DNA of 64,000 bases. Origin: Steinernema hermaphroditum (lineage: Eukaryota > Nematoda > Chromadorea > Rhabditida > Steinernematidae). The notes below the pieces were generated by a model. It saw only the letters and a program-made list of their open reading frames with translations. It did not search any database and had not been told where the DNA came from. Shown here piece after piece: positions 1 to 10,400 of this stretch. Position 1 is the stretch's first letter, and each line of letters opens with the position of its first letter. Made by a program: the position numbers and the translations under genes. The stretch is from NCBI GenBank assembly GCA_030435675.1, contig CM059624.1, positions 2,442,769 to 2,506,768 of the forward strand. Reading direction: 5' to 3'.

Positions 1-636
1 ACACAATACTAGTTCCAAGGAAAACAGGAAGCTGTTCCAAGTAAAAAAAGCTTTTGCCTATAGGAAGCTCTAGGGAATTGTCTTTTTTTTTAATGTGGAG
101 GTCGGAAGTGGATTTCGGGGGTTCCAATTCCAATTCTAGTTGGCTCCAATTATCAATAAAATATGGTGGCGAATCGGGAACCTACAATCACATTTAATGT
201 TGAGTACAATGTACTACATACAATTACGTTTAAAAAAAATTTCAATTACGTTTTCAATTACGTTTTTTACGAGAAATGCATGTGTCACACCGTAGTGTAT
301 TGTCTTCTGTATACTTACAGTGTTTACCAGTGAGGACAAAGCGAAAAAATGTCAAATAGTCGCTTCTCCTCAACTGGTTATGAAGTCGAAGTAAGCCACC
401 CAGGCGGCGATGAGGCTGTACTCCAGAAGAAGAACAGCGGCCGAAGAGGGGCTACCCTTATCGAAGCGACTGGAGCAGATGACTTTAAAGTTCCGGTTTG
501 AGTGCCACACAATTCGCGGATCCAAGCCTGGATCGCTCTTTGTCTCCATTGTCCGTTCCGCTTTACGGCACAGTGTGATGGAGCTCTCTTTGCACCGCAA
601 TAAGCTGCCTGGCAATGTCATATATCAAAGACATAA
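1..636. other. No gene recognised
   Basis: AT-rich flank of the Merlin element. Short overlapping ORFs exist on both strands between 370 and 655, but none resembles a known protein and none has a convincing splice or promoter context. Confidence 0.4.
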
Positions 637-675
637 AAAGTCGTGGCTCTATTAGAGAGAAGTGACCAAAATGGT

Positions 676-930
676 ATTTATCTTGACAAAACTGTATTTA
701 TCTTGACAAAACTGTGTTTATCTTGACAAAACCGACCAAACTTGACAAAACCGTATCTATCTTGACAAAACCGGCCAAAATTGACAAAATCGACCAAAAT
801 TGACAGAATGGTATTTAGATTGACAAAACTGTATTTATCTTGACAAAAGTATTTTTTAATTGACAAAACTGAATTTATCTTGACAAAACCAATTTTCACT
901 GACAAAACAGAATTCCACTGACAAAACGTT
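676..930. repeat. Subterminal tandem repeat, left end of Merlin
   Basis: About 13 imperfect units of 18-21 bp built on TTGACAAAAC followed by GTATTTAT or CGACCAAA. The same motif recurs inverted at the right end, so these arrays are part of the element rather than an independent satellite. Units near the terminus are most uniform and degrade inward. Confidence 0.85.
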
Positions 931-965
931 CTTTAACCACTAACTGCAAAGATCAAAGTTTTTTA

Positions 966-1423
966 TCAACAAATTTATCACAAACAGAAAACGAACTGTT
1001 CAATAGTCATCCTCTTCGGGTTCTTCGCTGGGTCTGTCGGAACTGGGCCCTGCGACAGGCACGGGACCATAAGCTAGGGGGTGAGGGCCTCGTCGTAGAG
1101 ATAGATGAGAGCTATTTTTATAAGCCAAAGTTCAACAGGGGCCGTAAGTTAGGTAAAAGTTCCGGATGAGTCTTTGGCCTTACGAGTCGTGCCACGGGAG
1201 AGGTCAGGGTCTTTGAAGTTAGGGACCGCTCCGCAGCTACATTGCTTCCTTTAATAAGAGATAATTGTGCGCCTGGTACAATTGTCACTTCTGATGGCTG
1301 GAGCGCATATAGCAAAATTGAGGAACTAGAGATGGAGTATACCCGGAAATGGGTGAATCACAAAATAAGTTTTGTTCACCCGAAAGATAGGTCTGTTCCA
1401 TGGAGGCTGATTTATAATTTTGT
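966..1423 (+). pseudogene. Merlin transposase, dead (in-frame TGA)
   Basis: The frame reads through NWALRQARDHKLGGEGL, then VVEIDESYF (first catalytic Asp region), KFNRGRKLGK, VFGLTSRATGEVRVFEVRDR, GTIVTSDGWSAY (second catalytic Asp) and WVNHKISFVHP. These are the landmarks of the ISXO2-like/IS1595 transposase domain. A TGA at about 1168 replaces a Trp that is present in the related copy at 53.9-54.1 kb (ESGWVFG versus SSG-stop-VFG). There is no start Met, and the N- and C-terminal parts are short compared with a functional Merlin transposase. The protein is therefore non-functional as read. Confidence 0.85.
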
Positions 1424-1545
1424 CAGTGAAAATTGGTTGTGTCAAGATAAATTCAGTTTTGTCAATTAAAAAATACTTTTGTCAAGATAAATACGGTTTT
1501 GTCAAGATAAATACAGTTTTGTCAAGATAAATACCATTTTGGTCA
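1424..1545. repeat. Subterminal tandem repeat, right end of Merlin
   Basis: About five to six units of GTCAAGATAAATACAGTTTT type, the inverse of the left array. The right array is about half as long as the left, so the inverted ends are asymmetric. Confidence 0.85.
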
Positions 1546-1571
1546 CTTCTCCCTAATAGAGCCAAAGTCGT

Positions 1572-2548
1572 TACGTTATCGATTGAAAATTGGAAAATTT
1601 TGCGAAGGCATAAAGCCATTTCAACCGCCTCTCTTGATCTGGGCCGTCACCCATTGCTTTCAATCGTCCCTTTCAATCTTGGTGGGATTTGGATCGTGAC
1701 CTTTGAGATTTCAATCATCTCCATTAGGATTTTGTCCCTCATAAAAAGTGGTATGAAATCATAATGGACATGGGTGCAATCCCAAAGGGGACGGTACAAA
1801 TCTTCAAAAAAGGGGCGATTCAAATACCGATTTTTTGTAGTCGACTTGGAGGTGATCGACATTTTTCTTTTTTTTTCACATTTGCATTGCAACTGATTGT
1901 GTTCTTCTTTCACACTAGAGTCCGATAAAAAATCAATAGCCAGGGGTGTCCGGAACATTCATGAGGAACCATTGATAGGGACGCACGTGATTCATCTCCA
2001 GAGTCAAGCGTTTTTGGGACGTTTCCATGACGTCAGCGCCATTGAGATATTTCGAAAGTTGCTCTCCAAGCCATCGATTGGAGAGAGGGAAGACACCGCA
2101 ACAAAGCGCGTCGAAGTGGTAGCACTCGGAAACGTCACCGCCACAGCCACTGCTGTTCCCCGGGGATTCACATTGTTGTCGACACGAATTAGAGAGGATG
2201 GAGGGGAAGGGTGCCGGGAATTGAATCTGTGATGAGAAAGCGTTGTTTTTTGGACGACCGAGTGGAGAGGGGTGATGAAAAGTGCGCTTTTCAGGAAGGT
2301 CCCATATTTTATAGCTTTCAAGGCAACGTTGAGAATAAAAGTAAATAAAAACGGCTAAATAAAAAGTGAAAGCTGACCATATGCTTTTCAAAGACCTCGA
2401 CCAGAGCCGTGCAAACCGAGACCATCGAGACCAAAAGACCACCATTGTGAGCATGGGGAACGGACTGGCTTCCGGTTGTTGTAGGGTGGCGGGGACGGGG
2501 TTCCATCCTTAGCAAGAGGACATCTCGAATCCTCGCTTCCTCCGTATA
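1572..2548. other. No gene recognised; weak overlapping ORFs
   Basis: Open frames of 65-173 codons occur on both strands (the longest is minus, 1933-2454). They overlap each other, lack family resemblance, and no splice-consistent model was found. The stretch may hold the promoter of the small gene starting at 2549. Confidence 0.35.
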
Positions 2549-2856
2549 ATGAATTCCTGGAACGTGATGAATTTTGGAACGTGGCTAGCCATTCTCCTTG
2601 TAGCATATGTGGAGATCGCCAATGATGGCGCTGCGTACTATGGTAGGCTTCTGCTGAAACACTCTTCTATCTTCTGAAGGATCGTAGACAGCAAGCATCG
2701 CGTTGTGAATTAACTTACCAGAGCGAGTTTCATACGTTCGTCTATGAGAGGATCTTTGCTGGCATCTGTGAAGATCTGTGTTACACGAAGAGGTCTTTGG
2801 TTTGCTCCGGAAGACTCGGTTTTGCTTCCGTCTTCAAATCATACCATGCAAACTAG
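2549..2856 (+). CDS. Candidate small secreted cysteine peptide, two exons
   Basis: Exon 1 (2549-2642) encodes an N-terminus with a hydrophobic core (FGTWLAILLVAYVEIANDGA), a likely signal peptide. A GT donor at 2643 can be joined in phase to 2696, after an AAG acceptor, and exon 2 runs to a TAG at 2854-2856. The product would be 84 residues with four Cys, including a CEDLC motif and a terminal SYHAN. AATAAA follows at 2900. The Cys pattern recalls small neuropeptide or hormone families, but spacing fits neither insulin nor CHH/ITP exactly, so no family is assigned. The acceptor is not the usual TTTCAG, which is the weakest part of the model. Confidence 0.4.
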
Positions 2857-2899
2857 TGTTTCACTCGTGTCGCGATTAAGTTGCAAGTCGTAAATATAC

Positions 2900-2919
2900 A
2901 ATAAAAACCATTATTTATT
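2900..2919. terminator. Convergent poly(A) signals
   Basis: AATAAA at 2900-2905 on the plus strand serves the small gene ending at 2856. TTTATT at 2914-2919 is AATAAA on the minus strand and serves the gene ending at 3000. The two convergent genes share this intergenic space of about 140 bp. Confidence 0.55.
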
Positions 2920-2999
2920 AGAAATAACCGACGCTGAGACGCGCAATATTGAAGTCAATTACACAAGTCGTCCCTAGAAGAACCTTCGCGGACTTCTAC

Positions 3000-3569
3000 C
3001 TATCTACCTTCTAGCAGATTTTGCAACGTTTCACTTGGCCATTTGCTTGTTTTAGGCATCGTCACTTTTTCCAAACGCCCTGAGCGCATTTGTGCGTCCA
3101 GAAAACTGTTGTACTGCGAGGGCAGAGCGTATAATTGGAAGGTAATCGCTTGGAAGTTGATGACAGAAAGCAGCGAGAAACATTCGTTTGCATTCTGATC
3201 CTTGATTTGAATTATAATTGTTGCTTCATTGATGAAGCGCCTCGCGAATACTAAAAATTCCGAAAGATCCCTTTTAGAAAAAATGTATCGTAAAAGACAT
3301 TTGTCTCTGATCACAACGTGAGTGATGCGTGTGTATTTCTCAGGTAGCTGTCGTAGTTCCTCAAAGGTGAGAAGTCGGAGCTCATGCGGGTCTGCAATGC
3401 AGTATCTTTGTTTGCCTTCACGATAGGAGATATGGAGTCTGAATTCTTTACGCATCTCTCGATGGGCTTTCAGAGTGGCGTCCCATGTGCTCCGAAAAGA
3501 TTGACGCTTGGGAAGTTTCGTGAGCGTTGAGACAACCGCGTCGCAGAAGATGAACGGCACTGTGTCCAT
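3000..3569 (-). CDS. MDTVP-type family protein, short member
   Basis: An intact frame whose N-terminus MDTVPFIFCDAVVSTL matches the start of the MNTVP-type genes at 12.9-21 kb and 39-43 kb. I start at this Met (3569) rather than the upstream in-frame one (3617) because the family begins MxTVP. The 189-residue product is shorter than its relatives (about 265-320) and similarity beyond the first 40 residues is low. The N-terminus resembles an F-box-like helix pair followed by a divergent body, which would suggest an adaptor role, but no function is shown. It has a minus-strand poly(A) signal at 2914-2919. Confidence 0.6.
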   Translation of the reverse strand: MDTVPFIFCDAVVSTLTKLPKRQSFRSTWDATLKAHREMRKEFRLHISYREGKQRYCIADPHELRLLTFEELRQLPEKYTRITHVVIRDKCLLRYIFSKRDLSEFLVFARRFINEATIIIQIKDQNANECFSLLSVINFQAITFQLYALPSQYNSFLDAQMRSGRLEKVTMPKTSKWPSETLQNLLEGR

Positions 3570-3620
3570 GGCGGTAGTGAAGATTGGCGGTTGGTGATCT
3601 GAGGACGGTTTTGCCATACA

Positions 3621-4185
3621 ATGCGATTAAGGTTATGCATCGTTCTTCCGATGGGTGTGATCTGTTTGCGAATGAATATTCTGCGTAGGACCAAAGGGTT
3701 TCTCGAATTCACTGTAGACGAACACGAACCACTAGGATCGCGCCGAGTAGATCGTCGACATCGCCAAAGAGCTGACGAACCGCCGCCACCCAGAGATAGA
3801 CCCGATCCAGGTGACGTGTTAGGCCGTCTGTCAGCAGTGGGACGAGCGCTTTGGGTTGCTTTATACAGTACGGTCGTATCCCTGCCCCAGTTGTTGGTCC
3901 GGTTCATATCCGGGATAAAGCAACGTAAGAGGTGGACAGCGTGGATACAAGTGTCGTTGACGTAAGAGCCCCCAGCGACCGAGCTACTATACAAAGCACG
4001 GCTGTATAAGAAAGGGTTCGCTGTTTTGTAGCCGTAAAGGTAACACTAAGAATAATAGTAAAGGAGCTAACAAGACAGAAGGGTACGCAATTTGGTCCAC
4101 TATTCATTCAACCGACTCCTGAGCGCAGGTTATAAAACGAAACAAGTATGATCCGGTTCTAAAATGCATATCTACATGTGCGAGT
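3621..4185. other. No gene recognised
   Basis: Several overlapping ORFs (plus 3621-3965; minus up to 3994 and 3904-4107) have Arg/Pro-rich or low-complexity content and no family resemblance. They may be remnants of a mobile element. Confidence 0.3.
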
Positions 4186-4292
4186 TACGAGTTTATTTCT
4201 CGTATCAAAGTCCTTTCGAGACATCATATATATGCGCAAGAACCACATTGTCAACCCGTAGTCGTTGGTCTTATTCTAGCTTCGGCACACGG
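4186..4292 (+). repeat. Dispersed hairpin repeat, copy 1
   Basis: The stretch around ACGAGTTTATTTCTCGTATC and TATATATGC, then a CTTCGGCAC box, recurs at 41325-41445 and more distantly at 47521-47580. In the 41-kb copy two small stems are visible (ACGAG/CTCGT and AAGGC/GCCTT). The family is unnamed. Confidence 0.6.
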
Positions 4293-4325
4293 TAGCGACC
4301 CTCAAAGATTTTGGATTGCTTATTA

Positions 4326-4605
4326 CATCAGTAGAGTTTTGTTGATCGTCTGATTAACCGATAAGAGCTCAAATGAATGAGGTTGCTCTGAGAATGATTC
4401 TGTAACTGAGAAGCGACACATTTCGATGCATAGCAAAAGGGTCAAATGGCATTGCTGGTCACAGAAGAACATAAAGTATATAGTTGTTTTCTGCTTTGAA
4501 AAGGAGAAAATAGTGAAATATTTCGAGACTTCCCTCCAATTTTACGTAAGCGAGCGTTTAGTGTCTTTTGTCATTTCACTTCTGTCCTTTGCAGATTTTT
4601 AATGA
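4326..4605 (+). repeat. Dispersed repeat shared with 43.5 kb and protease upstream DNA
   Basis: 4326-4400 (CATCAGTAGAGTTTTGTTG, then GATAAGAGCTCAAATGAATG) matches DNA upstream of the protease-like genes at 48.3, 50.5 and 55.7 kb. 4420-4600 (CATTTCGATGCATAGCA, then GTGAAATATTTCGAGACTTC, then CATTTCACTTCTGTCCTTTG) matches 43480-43670. The segment is thus a mosaic of two dispersed families. Confidence 0.75.
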
Positions 4606-4773
4606 ACAACAAGCCGGAAGGCCTAACCGAAAGGCCTCGAGGGAGGTTTATGGCATGCGCGGAAGAAGAGACACCCACTTCCAAACCATCCACAGTTTCG
4701 TGTTAGCTTCGTGCAATAACTTGCCGCCGCGGGGAGTTCAGAGAGATCACTCGGGGAACCTCCGGTAGACCAG

Positions 4774-5526
4774 ATGAATAAGAGCTCCAGTTCCAGCTCG
4801 AGTACCGGTAGATCTAGTTCCAGTTCTAGTTCCAGCGTTGGCAGTGCCAGTTCCAGTGGCTCCAGGGCCAGTCCCCGTACCCGACCGCAGATCCAAGCCG
4901 GCCCGGAGGAAGACGTCTTCGGTGAGCTGGATCTCGACTGGGAAGGAGTCGGGTCTCCGGAGAGGCCATCGACTTCGAAGTCGCAGATGGAGATTCTCAA
5001 GGAGAAGGCAGAGCTCTTGGAAGAAGAGAAGGAAACTTTTCAGCAGGAAAGCAAGAAGCTGAAGGCAGAGCTAAACACCCTACGGAGGATGTCGAGCCGT
5101 ACTTCGGCGACGCATGTCATCAGGATGGGAGTCTCGGAACAAGAGCACACCAAAGCTCTGGACGAGATAAAACGGCTGAAGGAGGTGATCGCGGATAACA
5201 GTATCCAGATCGCTGCGTTGCGGAAACAGCAGAAGAAGGCTGTTCAGAAACAACTACGGCCGAAGAAGCGAGTCCGTCAGGACCGTGCGGTGGTCGCATG
5301 GAAAAATGCAGAGTCAGGACGCCGATACGCGGAAGCAGAGAACGAGGAGCTGAAAAAGATGCAGAGGCAGCAGCAGCAGGGCAGAGATCCAGAAACCCGT
5401 CCGCACGCCAGATCCCACGATAATATCGTGAATCGCCCCGGACCCCGGGCCGAAAGAGAACGCTTCGAACTGGAGAATGGGCGACTGCTCAAGTTCGACT
5501 CAAGTTCCCCGGTGGTATGGGATTGA
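4774..5526 (+). CDS. Ser-rich, coiled-coil protein; possibly the last ORF of a retroelement
   Basis: A continuous 250-codon frame. Residues 4-36 are a Ser/Gly-rich low-complexity run, about 40-60 are acidic, and about 65-110, 120-150 and 170-205 are Glu/Lys/Leu-rich with heptad spacing, predicting coiled coils. A basic patch (RPKKRVRQDR) lies near residue 165. The frame ends in SSPVVWD and is followed within 8 bases by a purine run (GAGGAGGGAG) and a TGTGTCGTGG hairpin. That arrangement resembles a polypurine tract preceding a 3' LTR, so it could be a gag-like or accessory ORF, but no zinc knuckle or enzymatic motif is present. The codon use is GC-richer than its surroundings. Host gene is the alternative. 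Confidence 0.55.
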   Translation: MNKSSSSSSSTGRSSSSSSSSVGSASSSGSRASPRTRPQIQAGPEEDVFGELDLDWEGVGSPERPSTSKSQMEILKEKAELLEEEKETFQQESKKLKAELNTLRRMSSRTSATHVIRMGVSEQEHTKALDEIKRLKEVIADNSIQIAALRKQQKKAVQKQLRPKKRVRQDRAVVAWKNAESGRRYAEAENEELKKMQRQQQQGRDPETRPHARSHDNIVNRPGPRAERERFELENGRLLKFDSSSPVVWD

Positions 5527-5533
5527 GGAGGGA

Positions 5534-5579
5534 GTGTGTCGTGGCAGGACTCGCCGCAAAGGCTCCTGCCACGACACAC
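5534..5579. repeat. Perfect 16-bp hairpin just after the coiled-coil ORF
   Basis: GTGTGTCGTGGCAGGA at 5534-5549 pairs perfectly with 5564-5579, leaving a 14-nt loop. It starts 7 bases after the stop codon. AATAAA follows at 5623-5628. It could be a structured 3' UTR element or the start of an LTR. Confidence 0.8.
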
Positions 5580-5639
5580 CCCTTTCCCCCCTTTCCTCTT
5601 GTCCTCTATATTAATTTTATTTAATAAAACTGTGAAATT

Positions 5640-7400
5640 AACTCTGTCTAGTCTAGTTCGATGACATTGCTAGCCCGACACCTTGACACGTGCCATTCCA
5701 ATTCGAGGCTTTCTAGATGTTGCTTTTGGCTTTGCCAGGTGTCCAACTTTTATAAGTGACGTACGACTGACTAATCCGTTCTGTCGATGCTAACCCCGTT
5801 CCTAAGTGTTTTTGCAATGTATTCCGGATTTGCAGAAAAATGACATTTGAAAATGACATTTGCAAAGTTCAAGAAGGCATGAGCACAGGTGTTTTCGCGA
5901 AAGGTTAGGTTTGAATAATAACAGATTACGTTAACGTAAACAAATTTTCAAAAGAACATCGTAGTGACTCATGTTTAAGTCTATGACGACCACAAACGTC
6001 AATGCCGATTGTGAAAGATGTTTTGATGCTGGCGAAATGATCAACAGTCGATGTTTTATAAAAATAGTGAATTCTTTCAAAACTCGTTTTTTTGGTCTTA
6101 CAAAAGATCAATGTCACTGGGACACAAAAATATGTGAAGACTAGGGGTCATTTCTCTGTTATTGCGCTCAAGATGCAAAGGGTCGTATATGTGGTGACCT
6201 TCTGTAAGATATGGAAAGCAACGTGTCGGGGAACACCCACATTTTGTTCACGTGAAAACGGTTTCACGACGAAGCAAATGTTTATATTGGTGATATCACC
6301 TTTTCGATATCAATGATCGATCACGATTGCTCACAATCGGTATGGCAAGGATGACGATGGAAACGAAATGCATTCAAGTATGCATACAAGCAGAGTGATC
6401 GAACTTTTCCCATTTACGAATTTATTTGCGATATCAAACATTTACAAATCTAGCCACCGCAAGCTGGCTCCTTCTTGCGCTCGATGTCGCCACCTTCTGG
6501 TGCCTAGTTTCTTCGAGAAGTCATCAATCCATCGGGTCCGTGTTCGTCCGAGAGATCTTCACGGGTGGTCGCCATTCTTCGAGTCGACTAGACCATTTTT
6601 CCGGGCTTTCATTCGCCATCTTCCCATTTAGAAGATTCACTATTTATGTGAAGGAACGTTAACCAGTTTTACAGGGCTTTCCAAATAGGGCTATGTACAA
6701 TCTCGACTCTCGGGTTCTCGGCGGATTTTTGGCCTCTTGACTTTCGACAAATCGGCGAAATTCGAGAGACGAGAGTCGCCTTGGTCTCATCGCGAAAATG
6801 CTGGAATTTCTCCATGAAAACACTGTATAGACGAGTCATTATCGTTTACTCGTCATTTCATCTCTTTTGATCGTGTCGAGATCTGAGTCCTACTCCGTTT
6901 GAACCGCAATCGTACAGAAGAGGGGGAGAGAAGGGGCGAGGAACGCTTAGGAAGCCGAGAAAGGATCCATCCATCCGATTAAGCAGGCCCGACAAGCAAC
7001 ATGTGCACCCGAGGGACGAGAGCGGAATAGCCGAGAGCGACGCTCATTAAAGCTGGCATGTGAGCGCGAGTAATAATTTCGGAAAGATCCACTTTCGGAT
7101 CGAATCGTTCCGTTTCGAATAAAACGACGAATATGAGTCTTCCACTTTGTGACAAATTTGCTTAGTGACCATCGTCAGAGCGAAAGGTGAAAGGTACGTA
7201 GATCAACAACCACTGGTGTCGTTGGTAAAAAGGTGTCTGGCTTGCACTAACAAGTCAATGACGGACCCTAAAACGGCACATTTTGTCGCACTATAAGAGT
7301 CATTGTGCTTTGTGTGGAACGAACGGCTGCAGAAAAGTCACTCTTTCTTCACACCGAACACAAAAGTACAAATCGATACATCAGCACCGATCGCGAGGCA
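5640..7400. other. Gene-free interval
   Basis: About 1.7 kb with only short, mutually overlapping ORFs. A small inverted repeat (CGACTCTCG at 6704-6712 and CGAGAGTCG at 6770-6778) is the only structure I see. It probably holds 3' flank of the EF-hand gene and unannotated non-coding DNA. Confidence 0.4.
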
Positions 7401-7412
7401 ATCGATGATGCG

Positions 7413-10400
7413 CTAAAATACGTCCTCGTCCAGTAGATAGTTCTTCACCATGAACGAGAACTCGTCGTAGTCGATGATGCCGTTGGCGTCGACGTCCACA
7501 TCCGCGAAGATCTCGTCGATCACGGAGCTGTTCGTGAAGTCGCCTAACTCGCGAAGGGTCGCTTCGAATTCCTCCTTTGTGATGTGCCCGTTCTTTTTCT
7601 GCAAAATCCCTTTAACACTTAAAAATGAACGTTTCATACCCTATCAAACACCTCAAAACACTCCCGAACGACCTGATTCCAGCCATTCTGCTTCTGATTC
7701 AGCTTGTTCATCACTTCACAGAACTCATCGAAATCGATCTCGTGGTTCCCGATCTGATCGACTTCGTTGATGATCCGCTCCAGATCCTCTGGCTTCGGGT
7801 CGAGGCCCAAATTCTGCATGGCGATCTCCAGCTCGCCCAAGCCGATGGCTCCACTTCGATCTGAAACAGACTCTTAAAACCTCACAATAGTCGATTTTCG
7901 GCGTCCGATTTTTAGAGGTTTACCTTCAAAAAGACTGCACTCGCTGATATCATCCATTTCGAGATAGGACAATGGCTTAGCGCCCATCGCCTACGATGTA
8001 AGCAAGTGGTTTGAATAAAAGCTCGTCACACGCCTGTTCTAAAAAAGGCGCTCAAAACAACCGCTATTGACGTTAGTATATCCCATGCCCCTATGGGAAT
8101 CGCCACCTAAGGGAATGTGATTAAGTCACTCGAGTAAACACGACTGTTTTCGCCGAGTTTGTCCATGCCCGACAAACCTACGCTTCTTTGCCCTTCCATT
8201 CGCTGCTAAATATATGCTATTGTCGCCACTAATGCCTGTTTTTATCGTTAGGGCAACTTGAAGTAAGTCACTTGGTTAGGTCCTTTAACATCCTCAGCAT
8301 CTGGGCTCATTGTCATGACTGTTCTTCTGATAAGAGGTCACTGTTCCTTGCACATGTGCTACTCTCCAGGATCGGCGATAACGCCAGCCATTGTGTTAGA
8401 CAATGCATAAAAGCTCGTTTTTTTATGTACATGTGAGAGGGACCACATGGTGACTATATAAAATCACCCCTATAAGTCATATCGTTATGTCTCCCTATCC
8501 CTATTGCCATCTTCATCATCTGGGCTCATTGTCATCGTCTTCTTCTGATAAGGGGTCACTGTTTCCTGCACATGTGCTACTCTCCAGGATCGGTATTCCC
8601 TTCGGAGATAACGCCAGCAATTGTGTTACATAATGCATAAAAGCTCGTTTTTTCATGTGCATGTGCAAGGGGCCATAGGGTGAACAAAGTCGCGTGGATT
8701 CGTCGAATTCGAACAAAAACACCCCTACGTTGATGTTCATAATCAGAGCAGACGTTTGTATTAAACGTGGAAGCCGAAATCGATTGATGTTGATTCTCAT
8801 CGATGATATGCTACTGAAGAGATGATCAGCAAAGAAGCGTTATCAGTAGAAGTGGCGAAATATGAAAGTGCATTTCGATAAAAAATTTTCTTCAGAAGCT
8901 ACATTCCCTGAAGTCTTAGAATGAAAAAGAGACCATTCTGATAGTGTCATCAAGGCGGCTTGGGGAAGAATCGAGAAGAATATTGGGGATCAGGTTGATC
9001 CACAAAGTGCCTAAATACAATGAAGAGCGAATCTATCAGAAGGAGTGTGCAAAAAGAAGGAAGTGGAAGTACGCGAAGAAAAGTGAAGGGTCTGAACAAC
9101 CACTTTATGGAGGATATAGTGGCGGTCACAGAAATAGTCGCACCCCATACATAAAGTTTGTTGATGCCTAATAAATTCTACATCTAATAGTGCCATTGGT
9201 TTAATGCCCACATTTGAAAATCTAGGGTAAATTGGCAATTGAAACTTTATATAGGAGGTGCGGCTATTTCTGTGACCACCAATGACTTGAGACTTAAGCT
9301 TTTTACGTCATTGACGTGAGCACCGACGGAGGGTGGGATGAGCTGTGAACCTGGGAAGGGATGGGGAATGAACAGTAAAGAGCTTATCCATGAACGGGTA
9401 ACAGGGTGAGGCGTGGACTGTAGCGGAAATGGTTTAAGCTGAAAGGAATGAACGGGAAAGAGCATGGGTGGGATGTGGCATGGACGCGCCATAGAATGAG
9501 GACAATTGGCTTGGACGTTGGCTGGACAAGAGATGGTGCTTGAACCGAGCACATAAGTGCGGTAAGTGCCAAAAGTGAGTCACCGAGTCTTAGAGGACGG
9601 CTGGAATGGAGTGGAGTGTAGACAGGCTCATTTTCAGACATGGTGGTCAACGTCACGAGGTTATCAAGCACAAACACAGTGAGCATTGGGGATACGGAAA
9701 AAGCAAAAGCATTAACCAAACTAGCCGCCATAAAGGCCGTCATAGTCTAGTTCCGATCAAAGATGAACCTCACTTGACTGGTCGTTCACTGCATAACACG
9801 TAGGACTAACAGAATAAGCTCTCAACAAGGTGTCAAAACTGTTATGCATGATTGATATTTGTCATATTTAAAAACGTAAAAATGGATTTAACTTCATTGC
9901 ATCGCTTAACTTTAACTACCACAATATAAAAGACCTTGATGACTCATTTGCTCATCAGTTAACCCGTCACATATGGCCACGTTCAACCGCTTCAACTGTC
10001 CTGTCTGCTGGGACTGGCTCGACAAACAAGACGATAACTGTGTTACCACCTGTGGGCATGTTTTCCACAAGACATGCATTAAAGAGAGCATCAAGATCCG
10101 TCCTCATTGCCCATCGTGCCGACAACAAGTAACCTCTGTGTTTAGACTATTCTACTCTACAGCTCCATTCAAACAAAGTGTACAAAACGATTCATCCAGC
10201 CTACAAAAGACGTGCTATATGGTTATTTCTTGCTTTAGTACGTGTCTTTTGTTTGTGCTTGTCTTCTTTGCCTTTTGTCTTTTGTCGGTTTTGTGTCGAC
10301 TGTGAAATACTCCAATGGATATCAGGGGAAGAAATAAATGCATGGCTGAAGCTGGCCGAAGTGGCATACATGGTGTCCCAGGTAAATTGCAGCATAAAGA

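Larger units (their letters stand above)
645..1563 (+). mobile_element. Merlin DNA transposon, complete ends, 8-bp TSD
   Basis: Both ends carry the same inverted sequence: GGCTCTATTAG(A/G)GAGAAGTG on the left, and its reverse complement ending at 1563. The element is flanked by a perfect 8-bp direct repeat, AAAGTCGT, at 637-644 and 1564-1571. Inside the terminal inverted repeats each end has tandem copies of a unit of about 20 bp (cTTGACAAAACtGTATTTAT type), about 13 units on the left and about 5 on the right. The core encodes a decayed transposase with an IS1016/IS1595-type DDE domain, which in eukaryotes defines the Merlin superfamily. An 8-9 bp target duplication is typical of Merlin. At about 919 bp it is short, and it can no longer make its own transposase. 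Confidence 0.9.

Noticed and set aside
8944..9171. Basic 75-codon ORF with AATAAA after it
   Set aside because: Starts with GTG rather than ATG, has no relatives, and its end lies in an inverted-repeat element.
9384..9743. Minus-strand 119-codon ORF with hydrophobic start
   Set aside because: Inside the EF-hand intron on the same strand with no splice or family support; likely chance.
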